Assembly: GCF_026339935.1 (NCBI RefSeq)
Contig: NZ_JAPEPX010000001.1
Coordinates: 5,855,501 to 5,919,500, forward strand
Length of the DNA: 64,000 nucleotides
Direction of reading: 5' to 3'
From: Streptomyces sp. NBC_01551
Lineage (GTDB): Bacteria; Actinomycetota; Actinomycetes; Streptomycetales; Streptomycetaceae
The translations under genes and the position numbers were made by a program. The notes beneath the pieces are model-generated. The model had not been told where the DNA came from. It was given only the letters and a program-made list of their open reading frames with translations, and did not search any database. Position 1 is the first letter of the stretch. Every line of letters begins with the position of its first letter. Positions 1-8,509 of the stretch are shown here, piece by piece.

Positions 1-263
1 TCCCGAAGCCGCTCCGTACCCTGAGCGAGGCTCATGCCGGCGACCGCCTGCGGGACACGCTGCGCTGCTTCCTCGAACACGCGGGATCGATTCCCCGGAC
101 CGCGGACGCGCTGGGAATCCACCGCACCTCGCTCTACTACCGCCTGCGCCAGATCCAGGAGATCACCGGACTGGACCTCGACGACGGCGCCCACCGGCTC
201 ACTCTGCACCTCGGCCTCAGGATCGAGGAACTCCTCGCCCCCGGCGGCGACGGGGCCGTCTGA
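1..263 (+). CDS. PucR/CdaR-type transcriptional regulator, C-terminal fragment
   Basis: The frame is open from the window edge to TGA at 261-263, so only the C-terminus (about 86 residues) is present. It carries the PucR C-terminal helix-turn-helix: a helical lead-in, then ADALGIHRTSLYYRLRQIQE, then the usual tail TGLDLDDG. In this family the domain binds DNA and follows an N-terminal sensory or GGDEF-like part, which here lies outside the window. It may regulate the hydrolase that follows 139 bases downstream on the same strand; that link is inferred from position only. Confidence 0.8.
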   Translation, partial: PKPLRTLSEAHAGDRLRDTLRCFLEHAGSIPRTADALGIHRTSLYYRLRQIQEITGLDLDDGAHRLTLHLGLRIEELLAPGGDGAV

Positions 264-401
264 CCACGGACTCGCTTCGACAAAGCGAGGAGGATCCACG
301 GCCCGATTCCTACAGCTCGCGGTGGTGCGGGCGGCGGGCCCCATTCGATGATGTTCGGGACGGGCGGGAGCGATGCACCGCCTCTGACCAGGGGAGAGGT
401 C

Positions 402-1253
402 ATGAAGGAACTGATCACGACGGACGGCGCACGGCTCGCGTACCAGGACACCGGCGGCGAGGGCGTCCCGCTGGTGATGCTGCACGGCTGGGGGCAGACG
501 CAGGCGATGTTCCGCCACCAGATCGAGGGGTTGGCGCCCGGCCGTCGCGTCGTCACCGTCGACCTCCGCGGCCATGGGAAATCCGGCAAGCCGCGGCACG
601 GCTACCGCATCGCCCGGCTCTCCCGCGATGTGCTCGAACTCGTCGACCATCTCGGTCTCGACCGTTTCGACGCACTGGGCTGGTCCATGGGTGTCTCGGT
701 GTGGTGGAGCTTCATCGACCAGTACGGGACCGGACGGATCCGGCGCTTCGTCGCCGTCGACCAGCCCGCGGCGGTCGCCGCCGTGCCCTGGATGACCGAG
801 CGGGAACAGCGGGACTCCGGTGCCATCTTCGATGTGTCGGGGCTGTTGTACCTGGGTGCGGCCCTCGCGGGGCCGGAGGGCGACACGGTCCGCGCCGACT
901 TCGTGCGCGGCATGTTCTCCGGCGAGCCCGACCCCGAGGTGCTGGCCTTCGTCGGCGAGGAGATCCGGTCGACACCCGCCTACGCGGGCGTACCGCTGCT
1001 GTTCGACCACTGCGCGCAGGACTGGCGCGACGTGCTTCCCCGGATCGATGTGCCGACCCTGGTGATCGGCTGTGAGGGAAGCCATGTGCACCCCGATTCG
1101 CAGCGCTTCGTCGCCGAGCGGATTCCCGGCGCACGCCTGCACGTCTTCGCCTCCGACGTGGCGAGCTCGCACTTCCCCTTCCTGGAGAACCCGCCGGCCT
1201 TCAACGCCGTGGTGGAGAAGTTCCTGGCCGAGGAGCCGGCGAACGGGGCGTGA
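402..1253 (+). CDS. Alpha/beta-fold hydrolase
   Basis: A 283-residue alpha/beta hydrolase. The N-terminal part has the oxyanion-side HGWG motif (about residue 26), then DLRGHGKS, and the nucleophile elbow GWSMG with the catalytic Ser near residue 95. The late histidine of the triad is probably in the SHFPFLENP segment near the C-terminus, as in chloroperoxidase and lactonase-like members. The start was placed at ATG 402 because GGGGAGAG lies just upstream; a longer reading from 348 has no such site. Substrate cannot be told from sequence. The next gene is an AraC regulator that begins 41 bases later, suggesting a regulated pair. Confidence 0.85.
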   Translation: MKELITTDGARLAYQDTGGEGVPLVMLHGWGQTQAMFRHQIEGLAPGRRVVTVDLRGHGKSGKPRHGYRIARLSRDVLELVDHLGLDRFDALGWSMGVSVWWSFIDQYGTGRIRRFVAVDQPAAVAAVPWMTEREQRDSGAIFDVSGLLYLGAALAGPEGDTVRADFVRGMFSGEPDPEVLAFVGEEIRSTPAYAGVPLLFDHCAQDWRDVLPRIDVPTLVIGCEGSHVHPDSQRFVAERIPGARLHVFASDVASSHFPFLENPPAFNAVVEKFLAEEPANGA

Positions 1254-1294
1254 ATCCGCCCTCCGCCCGCACGCACCTACGGCTAGGAATCCCC

Positions 1295-2203
1295 ATGACC
1301 CCCACACTGATGTCACGTGCGCCCGAACGGGTGCCCCGGCGAGCGCCCGATCCGGCCTCGCCCTCCTCCCGCTCGGGGTGGCTGGTCCAGATGCTTTCCG
1401 AGATGCCGGAGACGAACGACCGGACCCACGTCTACCTCGGCGTCCATGTCCGTGGGCCCGTCACCGTCGTCCACGAGCGCGCCAAGAGCCTGTTGGAGCC
1501 GAACGACCTTGTCTTCTGCGACCCGGCCCGACGGCATCTGCTGCAGTTCGGAGAAGACTGCCAGATGATCTTCTTCCGGGTGCCCCGGTGCTATCTGGGC
1601 GTCACGGAGTCGGAACTGAACCAGGTGCTCGGCGTACCCGTACGCGGCGGGGAGGGGATCGGGGCGCTGGCGTCCGACTTCCTGACCGCGCTCGCCGGCA
1701 AGGCGGAGTTCCGCCGGTCCACGATCGGGGACCGGCGTGCCCGGACGGCCGTACACCTCCTCTCCGTCCTGGTCATGGAGCTCCTCGAAGCGGACACGAC
1801 GGACGAGGCCGACGACGCGTCCGGGGCCGTCAACGAGATGCTGTCCCGGATCCGCGCCTACATCGAAGAGCATCTGATGGACCCGGACCTCTCACCGGAG
1901 TCGATCGCACGCGCCCACCACATCTCCGTCCGGTACCTGCAGAAGCTCTTCCAGAACGACGGCAGCACGGTGAGCCAATGGGTGCGGGAACGCAGGCTCG
2001 ATTTCTGCCGGCTCGAACTGGGCCGCTCCAGCCGGAGAATCACCATGGCCGCGGTGGCCCACCGCTGGGGCTTCAGCAGCCCCTCGCACTTCAGCCGCAC
2101 CTTCCGTGGGGCCTATGGCATGAGCCCCAGCGAATGGCAGGCGCTGGCGACCTCGGCCTTCGCGCCGACGACTGCCGACGCCCAGAACGAGCGAAGTCGC
2201 TGA
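1295..2203 (+). CDS. AraC-family transcriptional regulator
   Basis: About 302 residues. The N-terminal two thirds resemble the AraC-binding-like (cupin-type) domain found in regulators with a C-terminal AraC DNA-binding domain. The last ~100 residues hold the two helix-turn-helix motifs: SPESIARAHHISVRYLQKLF and, after WVRERRLDFCR, a second one around VAHRWGFSSPSHFSRTFR. ATG 1295 is preferred (AGGAAT nearby); GTG 1250, overlapping the hydrolase stop, is an alternative. It lies between two alpha/beta hydrolase genes on the same strand and may control them. Confidence 0.88.
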   Translation: MTPTLMSRAPERVPRRAPDPASPSSRSGWLVQMLSEMPETNDRTHVYLGVHVRGPVTVVHERAKSLLEPNDLVFCDPARRHLLQFGEDCQMIFFRVPRCYLGVTESELNQVLGVPVRGGEGIGALASDFLTALAGKAEFRRSTIGDRRARTAVHLLSVLVMELLEADTTDEADDASGAVNEMLSRIRAYIEEHLMDPDLSPESIARAHHISVRYLQKLFQNDGSTVSQWVRERRLDFCRLELGRSSRRITMAAVAHRWGFSSPSHFSRTFRGAYGMSPSEWQALATSAFAPTTADAQNERSR

Positions 2204-2379
2204 GCCGCGTGTGCGCCGTCGTGCCAGCGCGGATGCGCGCACGGACAAGAGGTGCCGCTTCCACGGCTCTACCGTGAGTAACGGTCGCACGGGCCTCCAG
2301 TCGAACTCCGGGCCGCACCCACACCCTGACCGTCGTGACGACGCCCCCCACGTGGCCCGACACCGAGAAGAGAACTCGC

Positions 2380-3093
2380 ATGACCCACCCCACCGTCGTC
2401 CTGGTGCACGGTGCCTTCGCCGACGCGACAGGCTGGATAGGCGTCATCTCGGAACTGCGGAGCAGCGGTATCCCGGTGATCGCTCCGTCGAACCCGCTGC
2501 GGGGCCTGACGTCGGATGCCGCCTACCTCGCCTCCGTCCTGGCCCAGCTCGACGGCTCGGCCGTACTCGTCGGCCACTCGTACGGCGGTGCGCTGATCAC
2601 CGTGGCCGGCACCGCGGAGAACGTCGTGGCGCTCGTCTACGTGGCCGCCTACGTGCCCCACGAGGGCGAGAGCCTCGGCCAGCTCCAGGCGGGCTTTCCC
2701 GAATCCCCCCTGACGGGCAACCTGAAGGAGTGGACGTACCCGCTCCTCGACGGTGACTCGGCGGTCGAGGTCACCATCGAGGAGACGGCCTTTCCCTCCG
2801 TGTTCGCGGCGGACGTGCCCGAGGACATCGCCGGCGTCCTGGCAGCGGCCCAACGCCCGCTCGCCACGGCCGCCTTCACGGAGACCGCATCCGCGGCGGC
2901 GTGGCGGACCAAACCGTCCTGGGCCCTGGTGGCCGGGTCGGACCGCACGATCAGCCCCGAGGTCCAGCGCTTCGGCGCCACACGGGCCGGCGCCGTCGTC
3001 GTCGAACTTCCGGACGCCTCCCACGCCGTCGTACTCTCCGAGCCCGCACGGGTCGCCGACCTGATCAGGGACGCGGTACGGGCGGCGAGCTGA
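2380..3093 (+). CDS. Alpha/beta-fold hydrolase, esterase-like
   Basis: A 237-residue compact hydrolase with VVLVHGAFAD at the N-terminus (oxyanion HG), nucleophile elbow GHSYGG near residue 68, and a C-terminal ASHAVVLSEP segment giving the triad His. This arrangement is common in the salicylate-esterase and methyl-esterase-like branch. ATG 2380 was chosen because GAGAAGAGAA precedes it; GTG 2335 is possible but unsupported. The substrate is unknown. It follows the AraC gene by 176 bases and may have its own promoter. Confidence 0.83.
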   Translation: MTHPTVVLVHGAFADATGWIGVISELRSSGIPVIAPSNPLRGLTSDAAYLASVLAQLDGSAVLVGHSYGGALITVAGTAENVVALVYVAAYVPHEGESLGQLQAGFPESPLTGNLKEWTYPLLDGDSAVEVTIEETAFPSVFAADVPEDIAGVLAAAQRPLATAAFTETASAAAWRTKPSWALVAGSDRTISPEVQRFGATRAGAVVVELPDASHAVVLSEPARVADLIRDAVRAAS

Positions 3094-3435
3094 CCCACCG
3101 ACCTCCGCGACGACAGGAGCGGGACCCGGCCAGTCGGGGTGCCACCCCTCGCTCGGGCCGGGCTCGGACCGGAAGGCCTCCACACCTGGCCGCGCGAGCG
3201 CAAGTAGCGGTAGCGGTACATCGGTGCCCGGCGCTGCCGCAACGGATCGAAGGGGCGTGACGGCGGCGGACGGCTGTCCGGGGTGAGGGTGTGGATCAAA
3301 CCTTGTCGATGGCCACACGGCTGTGAGAGGTGGTGAGTATTCCGATGTCTTTGGCCGTCTTCAGAAGGCCGCAGCGGTCGCCCAGACGAAGGGCCTGCCC
3401 GACCTCAAGGACAGGCCACGAGGGAGCTGCAGAAG
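3094..3435. other. Intergenic stretch without a recognisable gene
   Basis: About 340 bases between the hydrolase stop and the next plausible start. No reading frame with a ribosome binding site, no tRNA and no clear promoter was recognised. GC-rich inverted segments occur at the beginning and could act as a terminator for the hydrolase. Confidence 0.4.
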
Positions 3436-4008
3436 ATGAAGTTCGAGGATCTCGGGATGCAGAAGGTGGGCGGCACACTCCGCCTGCCCACCGAGGCGTT
3501 TTCCCAGCGGGCGGCGCGGATGGACACGCCCGCCACGCTCCCCGAGGCACTCTGGCTCCTCGCTCGCGACCCCTCTCCAGCAGGTACCGCTGACGATGCC
3601 CGGCGCGCCGCGACCGTGATGCAGGAGGCTGGGCCCGTGGCCGCCAGTCTGCCCAGTGCCCGGGTCAACGATAACGGCCCGGTCCTGGTGACCGAGGCAA
3701 CCGCCGATCCGCAAAGGCGTCTCGAAGCGAAGGCCCGCGTCGATCGGATACAGCTCATTGGCCACTTGCTTGTGGGCGCCCTTCTCCGGCTCCGTGACCG
3801 CTTCAACCCCGACGAGGCTGAACTACTGGAGATCTTCTTCGCCCCTGGGGCGCCCGAGACCTCAGCCGCGGGCATCGCCGTGCGTCGGTGTTGGGTCGTC
3901 GGGTGGTGTAGCGGCCAGGGTCTGCTGGTAGCCGGGTGGTCCGGAGGTCGCCCTGGCCCATGTATGGCCCGGATCTTTCCTCTGGAGTGGGATATCGGAG
4001 AGAAGTGA
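3436..4008 (+). CDS. Hypothetical protein, possibly truncated and fused at its 3' end
   Basis: An open frame of 190 codons with GGGAGCTGCAGAAG before the ATG. The first ~145 residues look like a normal soluble protein with a helical segment around RLEAKARVDRIQLIGHLLVG. The last ~45 residues (WVVGWCSGQGLLVAGWSGG) are unlike protein-coding sequence of this organism, and the DNA becomes AT-richer just after (TTTTTTATT at 4025). The original 3' end may have been lost at a junction near 3880-3900. No family recognised. Confidence 0.45.
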   Translation: MKFEDLGMQKVGGTLRLPTEAFSQRAARMDTPATLPEALWLLARDPSPAGTADDARRAATVMQEAGPVAASLPSARVNDNGPVLVTEATADPQRRLEAKARVDRIQLIGHLLVGALLRLRDRFNPDEAELLEIFFAPGAPETSAAGIAVRRCWVVGWCSGQGLLVAGWSGGRPGPCMARIFPLEWDIGEK

Positions 4009-4050
4009 CTCTGGAATCGAACGGTTTTTTATTGCTTCCCCGAGGCCAAA

Positions 4051-4117
4051 GAACGGTGCCCGACTGTGGCGTTTATGCAGGTCAGGCACCGTTCTCGGCT
4101 TCTTAGAAGAAGCCGAG
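4051..4117 (+). terminator. Two adjacent hairpins
   Basis: The first inverted repeat pairs GAACGGTGCCCGAC (4051-4064) with GTCAGGCACCGTTC (4081-4094), one G-T pair. The second pairs CTCGGCTTCTT (4094-4104) with AAGAAGCCGAG (4107-4117) and is nearly a perfect palindrome. They share a base and sit just before repeat A. They may terminate transcription of the upstream gene or be part of a mobile-element end. Confidence 0.5.
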
Positions 4118-4252
4118 CTTCTTGGGGGAGTAACTTACTAAAAGGTTCTTCGTCTCCTGGTGGTACAGCAGATGCACCCATGCTGACCAGGGCAAACGGC
4201 AGTTGGTATGGCTCCTTGGAGGAGGCTGGTCCGGAAATGGTCCGGATCGCGG
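4104..4252. repeat. Imperfect direct repeat, copy A
   Basis: This stretch matches 11304-11452 at a constant offset of 7,200 bases. The best conserved part (4141-4190) includes AAAGGTTCTTCGTCT, CTGGTGGTACAGCA and TGCACCCATGCTGACCAGG, with scattered single changes; the right part keeps TGGTCCGG-AATGGTCCGGATC. Changes fall at all three codon positions, so it does not behave like a coding repeat. Its role is unknown; it could be an element end or a structured RNA. Confidence 0.75.
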
Positions 4253-4429
4253 TGCGTGCGGTCCTGGGGCGGCGGGGATGGGGTGGGACGGGAAGTTCTG
4301 GTAGCGATCGGGAGCGGGGAGCCCGGCGCAGTCGGGCGAGCTGGGGTCCTGCCCTCCACGATGGCCGGCGACAAGCGTGCCCCGCTGGCCCGAGCTCGCG
4401 GCCGCCGTTATAGCGGGCCCACGAGCAAG

Positions 4430-4897
4430 GCGATGTCCGTGTCTATCGAGTCGCGGGCTGTGCGGTGCACGTCATGGATTCCCGGGCCCAGTTCGTACGC
4501 GGCGATGCGATGAGGCTGCCGTTCCCGGACGGCGGGCGTCGGTGGCGATCAGCGGCCTGGTCCTCAGCTTCGTCCCTGCTCCTGAGCCGGCCGTCGCAGA
4601 GATGGCCCGCATCCTGCGCCCCGGCGGCACGCTCGCCGCGTACCTCTGGGACTACACCCAGGGAGGCATGGAACTCATCCGCTACTTCTGGGAAGCCGCC
4701 GTCTCCCTGGACGAGGGCAGCCGGGAGCTGGACGAGGCTCTCCGGCTCCCCCTGCGCGCGCCCGGTCCGTTGGACGAGTTCCTGCGAGCGGCCGACCTGG
4801 CGGACGTGGAGGTCGACGAGATCAACATCCCCACACGCTTCAGGAATTTCGACGACTACTGGGCCCCGTTCCTGGGCGGGCAAGGGCATGCCCCGCC
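4430..4897 (+). pseudogene. Class I SAM-dependent methyltransferase remnant
   Basis: Two frames together read as the middle and C-terminal half of a small-molecule methyltransferase: QFVRGDAMRLPFPDG in one frame, then, after a shift near 4535, ISGLVLSFVPAPEPAVAEMA and RILRPGGTLAAYLWDY, ending with FDDYWAPFLGGQG. The N-terminal GxGxG SAM-binding part is absent and the C-terminus is cut short. It is therefore a decayed gene lying between repeat A and the arsR-like promoter region. Confidence 0.7.
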
Positions 4898-4926
4898 TGA
4901 ATCTCACGGGCGTGTCTCCCGGTGCC

Positions 4927-4968
4927 GGAAGGGACCTCGCCGCCGGTCGGTGCGGCGAGGTCCCTTCC
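4927..4968 (+). terminator. Strong GC-rich hairpin
   Basis: GGAAGGGACCTCGCCGC (4927-4943) pairs perfectly with GCGGCGAGGTCCCTTCC (4952-4968), a 17 bp stem with an 8-base loop. There is no T-run, which is usual for Streptomyces terminators. It separates the methyltransferase remnant from the following ArsR operon. Confidence 0.65.
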
Positions 4969-5009
4969 GTACAGTGCGCCAGCGGCAGGCAGCGGATCGC
5001 AGGATCTAC

Positions 5010-5031
5010 AAATTGCAGAAATCTGCAATTT
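5010..5031. promoter_or_regulatory. Perfect inverted repeat, likely ArsR-family operator 1
   Basis: AAATTGCAGA and TCTGCAATTT flank two bases, a perfect 22 bp dyad located ~90 bases before the first arsR-like gene. Very similar sequences lie just before the second arsR-like gene (8791-8810) and before the leftward small-protein/ATPase operon (10454-10473). Dyads of this kind are typical sites for dimeric ArsR repressors. Confidence 0.75.
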
Positions 5032-5044
5032 CATAGATGCTGTG

Positions 5045-5080
5045 GGTGCTGTGTCCGTAGGTAGCCGCGGACACAGCACC
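5045..5080 (+). promoter_or_regulatory. Leader hairpin before the arsR-sulP operon
   Basis: GGTGCTGTGTCCG (5045-5057) pairs with CGGACACAGCACC (5068-5080), a 13 bp stem and 10-base loop, between the operator and the GTG at 5124. It could be a second protein-binding site, an mRNA leader structure or an attenuator; no antiterminator alternative was identified. Confidence 0.5.
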
Positions 5081-5123
5081 AGGCATTTGCCCCGTTCGGG
5101 GTGGTGAGAAGGGGTGCGAGACC

Positions 5124-5465
5124 GTGCCGGTTCCGCTGTACCAGGCCAAGGCCGAGTTCTTCCGGATGCTCGGGCACCCGGTGCGGATAAGGGTTCTGGA
5201 GCTGCTGCAGGACGGGCCGATGCCGGTGCGGGACCTGCTGGCCGCGATCGAGGTCGAGCCCTCCGCCTTGTCCCAGCAGCTCGCGGTCCTGCGCCGCTCG
5301 GGGATCGTCACCTCGACCCGTAACGGCGCTACCGTCGTCTACGCACTGGCCGGCGGGGACGTCGCGCAGCTGATGCTGGCCGCGCGGCGGATCCTGACCG
5401 AGGTCCTGACCGGGCAGAGCGAGCTGCTCGAGGAGCTGCGCGCGTCCAAGGTTGCGGCCTCGTGA
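5124..5465 (+). CDS. ArsR-family winged-helix repressor
   Basis: 113 residues. Contains the ArsR signature: FFRMLGHPVRIRVLELL, then the recognition helix EPSALSQQLAVLRRSGIV and the wing TRNGATVVYAL. There is no cysteine at all, so it is not a classical thiol metal sensor. GTG 5124 was chosen because it aligns with the second paralogue's start. Its stop overlaps the start of the SulP gene (GTGA), so the two are co-translated. It probably binds the dyad at 5010-5031 and controls its own operon. Confidence 0.9.
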   Translation: MPVPLYQAKAEFFRMLGHPVRIRVLELLQDGPMPVRDLLAAIEVEPSALSQQLAVLRRSGIVTSTRNGATVVYALAGGDVAQLMLAARRILTEVLTGQSELLEELRASKVAAS

Positions 5466-7195
5466 GCGTGAACACCGCCCTGACGGCCGTGCTCGGCCGG
5501 GTCCGTTCCGTCCTGCCCGCCCGGGCCGATTACGCGGTCATGGCCCGCAACCCCCGACGGGATCTCCTGGCCGGCCTCACGGTGGCGATCGTCGCCCTTC
5601 CCCTCGCCCTCGGGTTCGGGGTCTCCTCCGGGCTGGGCGCGGAGGCGGGGCTGGCCACCGCCGTGGTCGCGGGCGCGCTCGCCGCCCTCTTCGGCGGGTC
5701 GAACCTCCAGGTGTCCGGCCCGACCGGCGCGATGACCGTCGTCCTGGTGCCGATCGTCGCCCGGTACGGGCCCGGCGGTGTCCTGACCGTCGGGCTGATG
5801 GCCGGCGTGCTCCTGATCGGTCTCGCCCTGCTGCGGGCCGGGCAGTACATGCGGTACGTGCCGGCACCGGTGGTGGAGGGCTTCACCCTGGGGATCGCGT
5901 GCGTGATCGGCCTCCAGCAGATACCCAATGCCCTCGGGGTCGCCGAGCCGGAGGGGGAGAAGGTCCTGCTCGTGGCGTGGCGGGCGCTCGTGGAGTTCGT
6001 CGCCTTCCCGAACTTGACGGCGATCGGCCTCTCGGTGGGTGTCGCGGCGGTGATGCTGGCCGGGGCCCGGTGGAAGCCGAGGGTCCCGTTCTCGATCGTC
6101 GCGGTCATCGTCGCAACCGTGATCGCGCAGGTCTTCCGTCTTGACGAGGCGGCCCCGATCGGTGACCTTCCCTCCGGGCTCCCCGCTCCGTCCCTGGCCT
6201 TCCTCAACGCTTCCGCGTTCGGGTCGCTGCTGGCCCCGGCGGTCGCGGTCGCGGCGCTCGCCGCGCTGGAGTCGCTTCTGTCGGCGACCGTGGCGGACGG
6301 GATGACGGTGGGGCAGAAGCACGATCCGGACAAGGAGCTCTTCGGGCAGGGCATCGCCAACCTAGCGGCCCCGCTGTTCGGCGGCGTGCCGGCCACCGCC
6401 GCGATCGCCCGCACGGCCGTCAACGTCCGCACCGGCGCCTCCTCCCGGCTGGCCGCGCTCACCCACGCCGCGGTACTCGCAGTGATCGTGTTCGCCGCAG
6501 CCCCCCTCGTCTCGAAGATCCCCCTCGCCGCACTGGCCGGCGTTCTGCTGGCGACCGCGATCCGCATGGTCGAGGTCGGCTCACTAAAAGCGATGGCCAA
6601 GGCAACCCGCTCGGACGCCGTCGTCCTCGTCCTGACCGCCGCCGCCACCCTGATCCTCGACCTCGTGTACGCGGTGATCATCGGCCTCGTCGTCGCGGGA
6701 GCCCTCGCCTTGAAGGCAGTGGCGAGCCAGGCTCGGATGGAGCAGGTCGACTTCCGCCCGGACCTGCCCGGCGAGCACAGCGACGAGGAACACGCCCTGC
6801 TGGCCGAGCACATCGTGGCCTACCGCATAGACGGCCCCCTCTTCTTCGCCGGCGCCCACCGCTTCCTCCTCGAACTCTCCGAAGTAGCCGACGTGAAGGT
6901 GGTCATCCTGCGCATGGCGCGGGTGACCACCCTGGACGCCACCGGCGCCCTCGTTCTGAAGGACGCGGTCGAGAAGCTGAACCGGCGCGGCATCGCCGTC
7001 ATGACCTCCGGCATCCGGCCCGGCCAGCGCCAGGCCCTGGACGCCGTCGGCGCCTTGGACCTGCTGCGCCCGGAAGGCCGTGAGTACGCCACCACCCCCG
7101 AGGCGATCGCCGGCGCCCGCAAACACCTGGAGCAGGCGGGCCTGCTGCCCCGTACGCATCACCGACCGCACCGCATCCGGAAGGCCGCACGATGA
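5462..7195 (+). CDS. SulP-family anion transporter with STAS domain
   Basis: 577 residues, the full length expected for SulP (SLC26-like) carriers. The N-terminal ~420 residues hold about 12-14 hydrophobic spans, including LAGLTVAIVALPLALGFGVS and the conserved GGSNLQVSGPTGAMTVV. The C-terminal ~140 residues form a STAS domain with VVILRMARVTTLDATGALVL, the strand-loop region that in anti-sigma antagonists carries the Ser/Thr. The family moves sulfate, bicarbonate or dicarboxylates across the membrane; the substrate here is not decided. Located within an ArsR-controlled operon together with anti-sigma-type proteins. Confidence 0.93.
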   Translation: MSVNTALTAVLGRVRSVLPARADYAVMARNPRRDLLAGLTVAIVALPLALGFGVSSGLGAEAGLATAVVAGALAALFGGSNLQVSGPTGAMTVVLVPIVARYGPGGVLTVGLMAGVLLIGLALLRAGQYMRYVPAPVVEGFTLGIACVIGLQQIPNALGVAEPEGEKVLLVAWRALVEFVAFPNLTAIGLSVGVAAVMLAGARWKPRVPFSIVAVIVATVIAQVFRLDEAAPIGDLPSGLPAPSLAFLNASAFGSLLAPAVAVAALAALESLLSATVADGMTVGQKHDPDKELFGQGIANLAAPLFGGVPATAAIARTAVNVRTGASSRLAALTHAAVLAVIVFAAAPLVSKIPLAALAGVLLATAIRMVEVGSLKAMAKATRSDAVVLVLTAAATLILDLVYAVIIGLVVAGALALKAVASQARMEQVDFRPDLPGEHSDEEHALLAEHIVAYRIDGPLFFAGAHRFLLELSEVADVKVVILRMARVTTLDATGALVLKDAVEKLNRRGIAVMTSGIRPGQRQALDAVGALDLLRPEGREYATTPEAIAGARKHLEQAGLLPRTHHRPHRIRKAAR

Positions 7196-7614
7196 CCGTC
7201 CCCGCCGACCTACGCATGATCGAGGTCTCCGGCACCGAAGCCCTATGGCTCCTCGAAGGCTCCGCCCAAGGCCGACTCGTCTACATCCAGCGGGAGGTGG
7301 CCGTCGTCCGCCCCGCCGCACACGTCGTGGAGTACGGACGCCTCGTCGTCCGCGCCCCCGTACAAGCCGCCACCATCCCCGGCCGGGCACTGCTGACCTA
7401 CCAGGTCGATGAGATCCGGAGCCTGGCCGGGACCGGCTGGACGGTCAGCGCCCACGGCCCGGCCGATGTCATCGCCGACCCCGACGAGGCCGCCCACTAC
7501 CGGCGCACCCTGCCCGGCTGGGCCCACGGCCCCCATGACACACTGCTGCGCCTGCGCCCGCAGCAGGTGTCCGGGTTCCGCCTGGCCCGCACCGTGAACG
7601 GGGCGGGCCGGTGA
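7192..7614 (+). CDS. Pyridoxamine 5'-phosphate oxidase-like (flavin-binding split-barrel) protein
   Basis: 140 residues, one split-barrel domain. Typical features are the early ALWLLEGSAQGRLVYI strand pair, the central VVEYGRLVVRA and VDEIRSLAGTGWTVSAHG, and the C-terminal LRLRPQQVSGFRL. Proteins of this type in Streptomyces bind FMN, F420 or heme and are often next to stress genes. ATG 7192 overlaps the SulP stop (ATGA) and its own stop overlaps the next gene, so it is part of the arsR-sulP transcription unit. Confidence 0.8.
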   Translation: MTVPADLRMIEVSGTEALWLLEGSAQGRLVYIQREVAVVRPAAHVVEYGRLVVRAPVQAATIPGRALLTYQVDEIRSLAGTGWTVSAHGPADVIADPDEAAHYRRTLPGWAHGPHDTLLRLRPQQVSGFRLARTVNGAGR

Positions 7615-8036
7615 GCGTCCAGGTCGAGACGATGCCCTACCGGCACGTGCTGGACGTGCCGGCCAGGGGCTCGGCCGTCCGCATCGCCCGCGAGACCACC
7701 GAACTCGTCCTAGTCGAATGCGGGGTGGGCCTTCGCCACCCGAGCGTCGGCCCGGCGCTGCTGATCCTGGCCGAACTGGTCACCAACGCCGTCCGCCACG
7801 CCGCCGTGACGTCCCCGATCATCACCGTCACCTACGCGCACGGGCCGGGGGCGTTCGCGTTCGCCGTCCACGACCGCCACCCCTACCAGCCCGCCCTGTT
7901 CGGGGCGCTCGCCACCGCCCCGGGCAGCGGCCTGGCCATGGTGGTCGAAATGACGATGGAGCTCGGCGGCACCGCCGTCGTACGGGCGGACGCGGACGGG
8001 CGCGGCAAGGCCATCTGGATCACCCTTCCCCTGTGA
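7611..8036 (+). CDS. RsbW-like ATP-binding protein (anti-sigma-type HATPase)
   Basis: 141 residues of the GHKL ATPase fold. The N box LAELVTNAVRHAA binds Mg-ATP; the G1 region is VHDRHPYQPALF, and GSGLAMVVEMTMELGG is the G2-like stretch. In Streptomyces such proteins act as anti-sigma factors or regulatory kinases of STAS antagonists. It starts inside the stop of the preceding gene (GTGA) and is followed 16 bases later by a STAS protein, so a partner-switching pair is likely. Confidence 0.85.
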   Translation: MSVQVETMPYRHVLDVPARGSAVRIARETTELVLVECGVGLRHPSVGPALLILAELVTNAVRHAAVTSPIITVTYAHGPGAFAFAVHDRHPYQPALFGALATAPGSGLAMVVEMTMELGGTAVVRADADGRGKAIWITLPL

Positions 8037-8052
8037 AGCCGAGGAGCTGACG

Positions 8053-8463
8053 ATGACGATCGAATGGCGCTACACCACCCGCCAGGACCTGGGCGTGCTG
8101 TCCCTGGCCGGGTATCTCGGCGCGGACGCCACCGACCGGTTCACCGGCGCCATCGGCTGGGCGCTCGCGAGGGGCACCGGCCCGGTCATCCTGGACCTGA
8201 CCGGTCTGCTGGGCTGGTCGGCCGGCGGGCAGATCGCCGTTGCCCGGGCCGCCCACCGCCTCGCCGAGAGCGGGCGCCGACTCGAGCTCGCCGCGATACC
8301 GGCGGACGGCTCCCTTGTCCCGGACGCGACCTGTCCGCCCGTCCCGGTCCACTGCGACCTCGCCGCCGCGCTTGCCGCTCACGGAGCCCACGGGACGATC
8401 AAGCAGTGGACCACTGATGACTGGCCCACTCCGCAGTCCCCTGAGGCACCCGCCCTCACCTGA
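8053..8463 (+). CDS. STAS-domain protein (anti-sigma antagonist-like)
   Basis: 136 residues. LGVLSLAGYLGADATDRF and PVILDLTGLLGWSAGGQIAV match the two core STAS strands and the switch helix. The position usually phosphorylated (D-S/T-G after the strand) reads LGWSAGG, so a Ser is available. GAGGAGCTGACG precedes the ATG. The neighbouring RsbW-like ATPase is the obvious partner. The C-terminal ~30 residues (KQWTTDDWPTPQSPEAP) are an extra tail. Confidence 0.8.
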   Translation: MTIEWRYTTRQDLGVLSLAGYLGADATDRFTGAIGWALARGTGPVILDLTGLLGWSAGGQIAVARAAHRLAESGRRLELAAIPADGSLVPDATCPPVPVHCDLAAALAAHGAHGTIKQWTTDDWPTPQSPEAPALT

Positions 8464-8509
8464 ACCCAGCACACCATCCGCAAGATCAGCGACGAAGGAC
8501 ATCGGCACC

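Noticed and set aside
4138..4413. Repeat A as part of a protein (KGSSSPGGTADAPMLTR)
   Set aside because: Copies A and B translate similarly in one frame, but substitutions are not concentrated at third codon positions and neither copy has a start or a recognisable product.
5530..6813. 427-codon minus-strand frame
   Set aside because: Antisense to the SulP transporter, which is full length with recognised domains.
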